DNA of 47,903 bases from Muribaculaceae bacterium (lineage in GTDB: Bacteria; Bacteroidota; Bacteroidia; Bacteroidales; Muribaculaceae). The stretch spans positions 1 through 47,903 of the forward strand of contig JAIDUH010000152.1 of NCBI GenBank assembly GCA_029060285.1, given 5' to 3'. Below are positions 42,756-47,903 of this stretch, one piece after another (position 1 is the stretch's first letter; every line of letters begins with the position of its first letter). Both the position numbers and the translations under genes were made by a program. Under the pieces are notes generated by a model. It did not search any database. It was given only the letters and a program-made list of their open reading frames with translations, and was not told where the DNA came from.

Positions 42756-44330
42756 ATGCATTCTATACATTTTACAAATTTTAGACGATTTGTTGACTTT
42801 CCTGAGTTGAAATTTGGAAAGACAACACTTCTTGTCGGCTGCAACAATGCAGGAAAGTCTACTTTACAGAAAGCAATCTCTTTTCTTATTGCAAATTTAA
42901 AAGAGATGGAACCAAGATGGGGATGGAATAGTTTGCCAGATTTTATAATACCAGAATCTATGGGTACATATTCGCGCGTTAACTGTAAATCGACGAAAAG
43001 TCCCATGACATTTGAAATGTCTTTTGGAATATGTTCGGATAATCAAACACCCCGATTTAAAATCTTTTTTGAGTTAGAGGAGGCTGCCGATAATGCTAAG
43101 AAAGTTGGTATAAAATTCCTTTCTTTAACTGATATGGAAGTGCGTTATAGAATCGGTATTAAATTCCGAGAGATTTCAGTGGAGTGGATTGACTATTCCA
43201 ATCAGAATTACACAGAGATTGCAGATAATTCTCTTTCTAGTATCTTTATTCAAGATCCAAAGAATTTGGGACTTGATCAAATGATTGCATTCTGGAAAGA
43301 AAATTTGATTAATAGTGAAAAAATAGAATCACCTGCTGATTTTGAATATATGCGTTCTGATTGGGGAGAGGGGTTAGATCAATTAATACATTTAAGAAAT
43401 ACAAGACTTAATGAAGCACAAATAGGCAGTAATAATATGTTTAATAAAAAAGTGTTATTACAATTGATGCCTCTTTCTGGTTTTGATTATTCTGAATATA
43501 TTCATTGTACTTCATATCTTCTTAGTGATGCTCTAGAACAACTCTCTCGATATAATACATCAGATATTTCAGGATCTCATGGGGATGAACTGTCAGATAG
43601 CATAAAGTCAAGAATTCATGAAAGCCAGTTAGATCTCAGTAAGATATTAAATGGAATGAATATTGAAATTCTTCCTGCCCATTCTTTAGAAAAAACTGTG
43701 TTATATCAATATAATCATCCGCTTTATCCTCTCCTAAATAAAGTTTGCGAGATTAATGCAGAACCATATATCGTAAGAACTGGAGAGTTGAGGCGTTCGG
43801 AAATTGATAAAAGAATTCTTAGTTTCTTTAAGATATTCAATCTTGCCGAGGATTTTCGGATTCGATCTATTGAAGGAATAGCAATTACATGTGAGCTGAA
43901 AGATAAGGATGGTAACTGGATTCATCTTTGTGAAATGGGTAGCGGAACATTGCGTTTAATGGAATTATTTCTGTTCATAGCCTGTTCAAAATCATACTTA
44001 CTTTTCATCGAAGAGCCGGAACAGAATCTACACCCAAAATATCAGAGTTTACTTGCTGATCTCTTTTCAATAGTAGACAAACAGATTGTCGTAGAGACAC
44101 ATTCTGAGTATCTTGTTAGAAGGACTCAGGTACTTGTCTCGCAGATGAATTTATCTGAAGATGATATGAATACAAAAAATCCTTTCAAAGTATATTATTT
44201 CCCGGAAGAAGGTATTCCATACGATATGTCATATCTACCCTCCGGACAATTTGAGGAGGCATTCGGCGAGGGTTTCTTTGATGAAGCAGGAAAATGGACA
44301 AGAGAATTAATCCGAAATAGAAGAAAATAA
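42756..44330 (+). CDS. OLD-type AAA ATPase (DUF3696-like C-terminus)
   Basis: A 524-residue ABC-type ATPase. Walker A is VGCNNAGKST (residues 27-36) after HSIHFTNFRRF. The signature-like EMGSGTLRLMELF is near 393-405, Walker B LLFIEEPEQNLHP at 415-427, and the H-loop VVETHSEYLVRR at 445-456. The tail GQFEEAFGEGFFDEAGKWTREL resembles DUF3696. No TOPRIM domain follows, unlike OLD or GajA nucleases, so the effector is probably the next gene, which starts 1 nt after the stop. The long insert (about 60-330) is AT-rich and family-specific. Anti-phage role is inferred. Confidence 0.85.
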   Translation: MHSIHFTNFRRFVDFPELKFGKTTLLVGCNNAGKSTLQKAISFLIANLKEMEPRWGWNSLPDFIIPESMGTYSRVNCKSTKSPMTFEMSFGICSDNQTPRFKIFFELEEAADNAKKVGIKFLSLTDMEVRYRIGIKFREISVEWIDYSNQNYTEIADNSLSSIFIQDPKNLGLDQMIAFWKENLINSEKIESPADFEYMRSDWGEGLDQLIHLRNTRLNEAQIGSNNMFNKKVLLQLMPLSGFDYSEYIHCTSYLLSDALEQLSRYNTSDISGSHGDELSDSIKSRIHESQLDLSKILNGMNIEILPAHSLEKTVLYQYNHPLYPLLNKVCEINAEPYIVRTGELRRSEIDKRILSFFKIFNLAEDFRIRSIEGIAITCELKDKDGNWIHLCEMGSGTLRLMELFLFIACSKSYLLFIEEPEQNLHPKYQSLLADLFSIVDKQIVVETHSEYLVRRTQVLVSQMNLSEDDMNTKNPFKVYYFPEEGIPYDMSYLPSGQFEEAFGEGFFDEAGKWTRELIRNRRK

Positions 44331-44331
44331 A

Positions 44332-45396
44332 ATGACAACTCTTTATACTACAGAAGAAATACTCTCGTCTATTTATCTCGACAGTGAAAATAAAGGTCAG
44401 GTATGGTGTGACTTAATTCGTAAACTTAAGCCGGCACTAAGAATAATTACAAAAAATGACTCTGATTATGCTGAGAACGAAGAAAGTCTAATTTTCTCAT
44501 TTGCAAAGGATTTTGACATTCTTCCAGATCCAGAGTATGTAGACGAATCCGATGGAAGTGCGATTCTAAAACACATAATAGATATGCATAAATCAGTGTT
44601 ATCGGATAATAATTCAATAATACTTTTGGACATACCAACTGAAGAAGCCCAAAATATCTCTGATACCTATGGAATTATCTGTCATCCTTTTGCTATAGTC
44701 CCTATTGTAAATCCACTTTTTCAAGAAGGGATTGAAAAAAACGTCGATAAGGATGAGCAGCCCATTGGATGGAAAGAGCTATTTTGTGCTGATTGTGAGA
44801 TTCCATCAAACTCCTTAATATTTGTAGACAGATATCTTTTTTCTAAAGAAGGATGGATAACAAGTCAAGATGGAATTGACAATGTGTATGATATTCTAAA
44901 TAATGTTTTACCTAAGTCTTTGGGAGTTGATTATCATGTCTTAATCGTTTTTGACGCAACAACTCTCAAATCAACCGATGGTGATACCTTTCAAAGAATT
45001 TCAACGCGCATCAATACTTTAAAGAAAAGACTCTCCCGACCCTATAATATAATTATAGAGACCCTATCCCTTGATCGCAACACTCAGTATTATAATGAAA
45101 CTCATAATCGACGCATATTGTCAAATTATTTTTTACTACGAGTAGACAGATCTTTAAAAGCATTCAGAGAGAACCAGAGTTTGTACTCTCAATCACTCTG
45201 GCTTGATTGGTGTGCATCAAAAGGAATAGTTCGTCAAACAAAATCAGATCTTCCAGCCAAAGAATTACGTAAGTATCTAAATGATATCAAAAAGGCTGTA
45301 AGACAATTAAAGGCAGTGAAGGGTGACATCTTATTTTCACAAAATGGTAATTCTCATATACCGTTAGAAAATATAAGCAATCGATTAATAAAATAG
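44332..45396 (+). CDS. Unknown partner of the AAA ATPase with HNRRI motif
   Basis: A 354-residue soluble protein. Alternating strands and helices are visible (NSIILLDIPTEEA around 95; SNSLIFVDRYLF around 160; VDYHVLIVFDATTL around 200; YNIIIETLSLDRN around 238), then ETHNRRILSNYFLLRVDRSLKAF (256-278). The H-x-R-x-hydrophobic-x-[ST]-N motif is reminiscent of the HDRxI motif of PLD-like/MIT-C-type domains, so a phosphodiesterase-type effector is possible, but I cannot assign a family. The 1-nt spacing after the ATPase gene implies a two-component system. Confidence 0.72.
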   Translation: MTTLYTTEEILSSIYLDSENKGQVWCDLIRKLKPALRIITKNDSDYAENEESLIFSFAKDFDILPDPEYVDESDGSAILKHIIDMHKSVLSDNNSIILLDIPTEEAQNISDTYGIICHPFAIVPIVNPLFQEGIEKNVDKDEQPIGWKELFCADCEIPSNSLIFVDRYLFSKEGWITSQDGIDNVYDILNNVLPKSLGVDYHVLIVFDATTLKSTDGDTFQRISTRINTLKKRLSRPYNIIIETLSLDRNTQYYNETHNRRILSNYFLLRVDRSLKAFRENQSLYSQSLWLDWCASKGIVRQTKSDLPAKELRKYLNDIKKAVRQLKAVKGDILFSQNGNSHIPLENISNRLIK

Positions 45397-45458
45397 ATAA
45401 TCATACATTGAAATATAGTGTTAAAGAGAGATCTTACATCATTCGACACAGCGCTATT

Positions 45459-45466
45459 TAAATTTG
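45459..45466 (+). promoter_or_regulatory. Promoter -7 box of the 165-residue gene
   Basis: TAAATTTG matches TAnnTTTG. It overlaps the ORF-track start at 45464, showing that the true start is the later ATG at 45506. No clear -33 element. Confidence 0.5.
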
Positions 45467-45505
45467 ATTTTCAACAAATATAAACACAAACAATCAACTC
45501 AAAAT

Positions 45506-46006
45506 ATGAATCAAATTTCAGAAGAATTCAAGAGAGCAATAGCAGGCAGAAGCCGCTCTATCAGCTTCAGTTGTAATCCAGCACAGATAAAACGATGGCT
45601 TGAAGAAGACAGTATAATTGAGCTGTCACTCAAACAGAAAACTTATAGAAACGCTGAATTTTACATAAATGGGAAGAAGAATCATTGTATATGGTTCTCA
45701 CAGTTGGCAGACCCACTTCTGAAGGTTAATTATCTTGAGTTGACATTAGGCAAAATAATCAAAAAAGATGGATCTGTCATGTGTATTCGTGACATTACAA
45801 ACACACAATTCATAGAGTTCGTCAAGAACAAACAATTCAAAGTAATCGTTAACGAGGAGGGGGCATGCGTTAAGATGGCATCTGGAGTAAATATGACCTA
45901 TGGGGAATGGAAAGAAAGGATCAAAATATTGTATAATGAAGGGAAATATAATGAAGCCGCACAACTTCTTGAACCAGCCAATCTATATTCCTTACAGGAA
46001 TTGTAG
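45506..46006 (+). CDS. Unknown protein next to the ATPase module
   Basis: The ORF track starts at 45464, inside a likely promoter; the ATG at 45506 (MNQISEEFKRAIAGRSRS) gives about 166 residues with A-rich sequence before it. The protein looks alpha/beta and cytoplasmic, with strands IIELSLKQKTYRNAEFYINGKK and KQFKVIVNEEG, and a helical C-terminal segment (MTYGEWKERIKILYNEGKYNEAAQLLE). No family recognised. It lies between the ATPase/HNRRI pair and the Septu-like pair and may belong to either or neither. Confidence 0.65.
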   Translation: MNQISEEFKRAIAGRSRSISFSCNPAQIKRWLEEDSIIELSLKQKTYRNAEFYINGKKNHCIWFSQLADPLLKVNYLELTLGKIIKKDGSVMCIRDITNTQFIEFVKNKQFKVIVNEEGACVKMASGVNMTYGEWKERIKILYNEGKYNEAAQLLEPANLYSLQEL

Positions 46007-46035
46007 GCTAACAGTACCGATTATTCCGCCTAAGC

Positions 46036-46063
46036 CCACCCACTCCGACCATTACCACCCAAC
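46036..46063 (+). repeat. Short sequence shared with the far side of the Septu-like cassette
   Basis: CCACCCACTCCGACCATTACC resembles CCACCCAGTCATTCCGGCCATAACC at 47711-47742, with small gaps. The pair brackets the ptuA/ptuB genes. Similarity is short and could be chance. Confidence 0.35.
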
Positions 46064-46120
46064 TTTTCATGGGGCTTGATAGTACTTATAAAGATTATAG
46101 AGAATTTATCAAAAAACTTA

Positions 46121-46151
46121 TTTGAGGATAGAGAGTTTTTTATTACTTTTG
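46121..46151 (+). promoter_or_regulatory. Promoter of the Septu-like operon
   Basis: TTTG (46121-46124), a 19-nt spacer, then TACTTTTG (46144-46151): an exact match. The start site would lie near 46158, just before the ATG at 46173, which rules out the ORF-track start at 46122. Confidence 0.8.
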
Positions 46152-46172
46152 CGTATCAAAACATTACGGCAG

Positions 46173-47402
46173 ATGAAGATCAAAAGTATATCAATAGATT
46201 ATTTCAGAGGTTTGCAGAATGTCGATATTCTGCAATGTGACGATCATGTAAACCTCTTCCTTGGCATAAATGGAGCGGGCAAATCAAGTGTCCTCGATGC
46301 CATCTCGCTCGTATTCTCTTGGTACACTGCAAGAATCCAATCTGCTAAAGGCAGGGGGCGTGACATTCCTAAGGATGACATAGCGATACACTCTCCAAAT
46401 GGATGTACGATTGATCTTGGTATGGATGACGACAATCACTGGAAGCTTTATCGAAGTCTGAAATATAAAAAGACTGATAGGAGCGACCTCTATGCAATGA
46501 ATCAGAGAGTTGCTCAACTACGCAATGCTCTTGATTCGGATTCAAACCAGTCTTTGCCAATTATCGTTCATTACGGAGTAAACCGGGTTATCCCGAACAC
46601 TTATCCACGGCTTCCTCGTGGTAAAAACGAATTCACACAATTGGATGCCTACCGGAATGCGTTGTCAGGCGGTCAATCCTTTTCGGATTTCTTCAATTGG
46701 TTCAGACTTGCTGAAGACTATGAGAATGAACAGTATAAAAGCAATCCCAACTTCAAAGATCATGGTCTTGAGTCTGTAAGACGATGCATGGCGGTCATGC
46801 TGCCTGAATACACCGATTTGAGAGTTAGACGCCGCCCACTTGCCCTGACAATGAAGAAAGGGAATGAGACACTGAAACTAAATCAGTTGTCGGATGGTGA
46901 GAAATGCTATATCTCGCTTGTCTGCGATATAGCCCGACGTCTGGCCATTGCAAATCCTTCCTCTGATCCACTGAGAGGAGACGGCATTGTGCTGATTGAC
47001 GAAATCGATCTTCATCTTCATCCACAATGGCAGCAGAGTATTGTCTCCAGACTTGTGAAAACATTTCCTAACTGCCAGTTCTTCATCACCAGCCACTCCC
47101 CTATAGTAGCTTCCGATGTAAATGGTAAAGTATTCGGTATAAAAGAAGGTGAAATTGTGCCTCAATATACCTACGGCAAACTGTCTTCAAACATACTTAC
47201 CTCTTCATTTGAAGTCTCATCACTGCGCAATCCATTCGTGCAGTCTCTTTTCGATGCCGGGTATGAAGCCCTTGATCGTAATGATATCAACTTATATACC
47301 AAGAATCTCATTCAACTCAGTGATATTCTTGGACCGGACGATATCGACATCACTGGCCTGAGAATTGAAAAACTCCGTAGGGAAAAGTTTGCTCGGGAAT
47401 GA
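46173..47402 (+). CDS. Septu-like AAA ATPase (PtuA-type)
   Basis: About 409 residues from the ATG at 46173 (MKIKSISIDYFRG), chosen because the promoter covers the earlier start. ABC-type ATPase: Walker A LGINGAGKSSVLD near residue 32, a helical insert, LNQLSDGEKCYISLVCDIARR (signature), Walker B IVLIDEIDLHLHPQWQ and the H-loop FITSHSPIV. A DUF-type tail follows. It overlaps an HNH gene by 4 nt (ATGA). ATPase plus HNH is the Septu (PtuA-PtuB) layout, also found as a retron effector; no reverse transcriptase is present here. Expected to sense phage and activate the HNH nuclease. Confidence 0.85.
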   Translation: MKIKSISIDYFRGLQNVDILQCDDHVNLFLGINGAGKSSVLDAISLVFSWYTARIQSAKGRGRDIPKDDIAIHSPNGCTIDLGMDDDNHWKLYRSLKYKKTDRSDLYAMNQRVAQLRNALDSDSNQSLPIIVHYGVNRVIPNTYPRLPRGKNEFTQLDAYRNALSGGQSFSDFFNWFRLAEDYENEQYKSNPNFKDHGLESVRRCMAVMLPEYTDLRVRRRPLALTMKKGNETLKLNQLSDGEKCYISLVCDIARRLAIANPSSDPLRGDGIVLIDEIDLHLHPQWQQSIVSRLVKTFPNCQFFITSHSPIVASDVNGKVFGIKEGEIVPQYTYGKLSSNILTSSFEVSSLRNPFVQSLFDAGYEALDRNDINLYTKNLIQLSDILGPDDIDITGLRIEKLRREKFARE

Positions 47403-47707
47403 AAACCATCAATAAGACAGAGGCAAACGATTGTCTACGAACTGCCGCTAATAACGCATGGAGTTGGGATGATTTTCATAAGAATGATCAGCCTGGTTAT
47501 AATGCATGCCGTGAACAAGGGTTAGCGGAGCAACTGAATGAATGTGCCTATACAGGTTTGTGGCTCGGGGAAGGCACAAAGCAATCTGTACACATCGATC
47601 ACTTAAGAAAGAAAGCTTTATATCCGGAACTCACTTTTGATTGGAATAATCTATTCGTCGCAGCAAAAAATCTCGAATGCGGAGCAGATTATTGGATATT
47701 CCGGTGA
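47399..47707 (+). CDS. HNH endonuclease-like protein (PtuB-type), probably truncated
   Basis: A 102-residue ORF coupled to the ATPase (ATGA overlap). The HNH core is visible: ECAYTGLWLGEGTKQSVHIDHLRKKALYPELTFDWNNLFVAAKN, giving the H-x-x-H...N set. Septu HNH partners known to me are usually about 200-300 residues. Here the frame ends WIFR just after NLECGADY, where the family normally continues, so a downstream deletion or frameshift is likely. The downstream 200 bp show no continuation in another frame that I recognise. Confidence 0.72.
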   Translation: MKTINKTEANDCLRTAANNAWSWDDFHKNDQPGYNACREQGLAEQLNECAYTGLWLGEGTKQSVHIDHLRKKALYPELTFDWNNLFVAAKNLECGADYWIFR

Positions 47708-47710
47708 AGA

Positions 47711-47742
47711 CCACCCAGTCATTCCGGCCATAACCACACCAA
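47711..47742 (+). repeat. Right-hand counterpart of the 46036 similarity
   Basis: CCACCCAGTCATTCCGGCCA resembles 46036-46063. It begins 4 nt after the premature stop of the HNH gene, near the suspected truncation point. Confidence 0.35.
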
Positions 47743-47903
47743 TGAAAGCCAACTTCCAAGATTGTGCCGAGGCGGAAGCCGAAGGTCTTCAAATATCCCA
47801 GTTTGTCACGGTGTCCGAGCCTCCGGCTCAGCATCTTCCCCATTTTATCCCCACTACACAGGGCTCTTATACACATATGCCGCTGCCGACGAAGAGCCTT
47901 GTG
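47742..47903 (+). CDS. Possible partial ORF at the right edge
   Basis: From the ATG at 47742 (MKANFQDCAEAEAEGLQISQ...) a frame stays open for 54 codons to the window end. Base composition is higher in G and C than in the preceding island. No family recognised. The opposite-strand ORF 47631..47876 also exists, so the strand is uncertain. Confidence 0.3.
   Translation, partial: MKANFQDCAEAEAEGLQISQFVTVSEPPAQHLPHFIPTTQGSYTHMPLPTKSLV

Noticed and set aside
42756-45396. PARIS or Gabija system
   Set aside because: The partner protein lacks TOPRIM/DUF4435 features and helicase motifs, and the ATPase lacks a C-terminal TOPRIM.
46173-47707. Retron (Ec78-like) system
   Set aside because: ATPase plus HNH matches retron effectors too, but no reverse transcriptase or msr-msd-like RNA is next to them.

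Overview
The window comes from a Bacteroidales chromosome, most likely a Muribaculaceae (S24-7-type) gut bacterium. The order is supported by the start of a 16S rRNA gene on the minus strand, by Bacteroidetes-type promoters (TTTG, 19-20 nt, TAnnTTTG) ahead of many genes, and by the gene families present. The family assignment is an inference from overall protein resemblance.

Layout of the core part (1-33482). A 16S rRNA 5' end is followed by an ECF sigma factor. A minus-strand operon then runs from an FtsB/DivIC-like protein through a small membrane protein, CoaX, an outer-membrane protein and LptC to a CNNM/CorC-type membrane protein. Next come a nucleotidyltransferase, TrmD, myo-inositol-phosphate synthase, a flavodiiron protein and an EamA transporter. 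RimP follows, but its usual partners NusA and InfB lie about 4.5 kb away because a GH28 gene and an inverted GH2 gene sit between them. NusA, InfB, FolK and NudC form a tight operon ending at a perfect hairpin. After tRNA-Pro(CGG) come a GT4 glycosyltransferase and an alanine-dehydrogenase-like protein. The minus-strand group PheT, YebC, a coiled-coil membrane protein, an orphan histidine kinase and shikimate kinase follows. An EptA-like phosphoethanolamine transferase closes the core.

Layout of the accessory part (33483-47903). This stretch looks AT-richer and is built from remnants, repeats and defence-type genes. It starts with a broken L,D-transpeptidase, an N-terminally truncated zeta-toxin-like kinase with a small companion, and a small secreted protein. 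These lie among copies of a roughly 285-bp repeat unit. Three copies of the unit carry a 103-138-bp MITE-like hairpin with 17-bp terminal inverted repeats and a target-site duplication of about 9 bp, and one copy keeps the empty site. Next are an unknown cysteine-rich-tail protein, a DUF1848 protein and an unknown partner, followed by a decayed second copy of the DUF1848 C-terminus. Three candidate immunity modules follow: (a) a methyltransferase-like / NERD-like / UvrD-helicase fusion with a TerB-like protein; (b) an OLD-type AAA ATPase (DUF3696-like tail) coupled to an unknown protein with an HNRRI motif; (c) a Septu-like ATPase (PtuA) overlapping a short, probably truncated HNH protein (PtuB).

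The best candidates for undescribed biology are modules (a) and (b), the tandem MITE array with its internal empty site, and the carbohydrate cassette inside the rimP-nusA-infB locus. No integrase, transposase, CRISPR array or reverse transcriptase was seen. All family calls are by reading motifs; no database search was possible.
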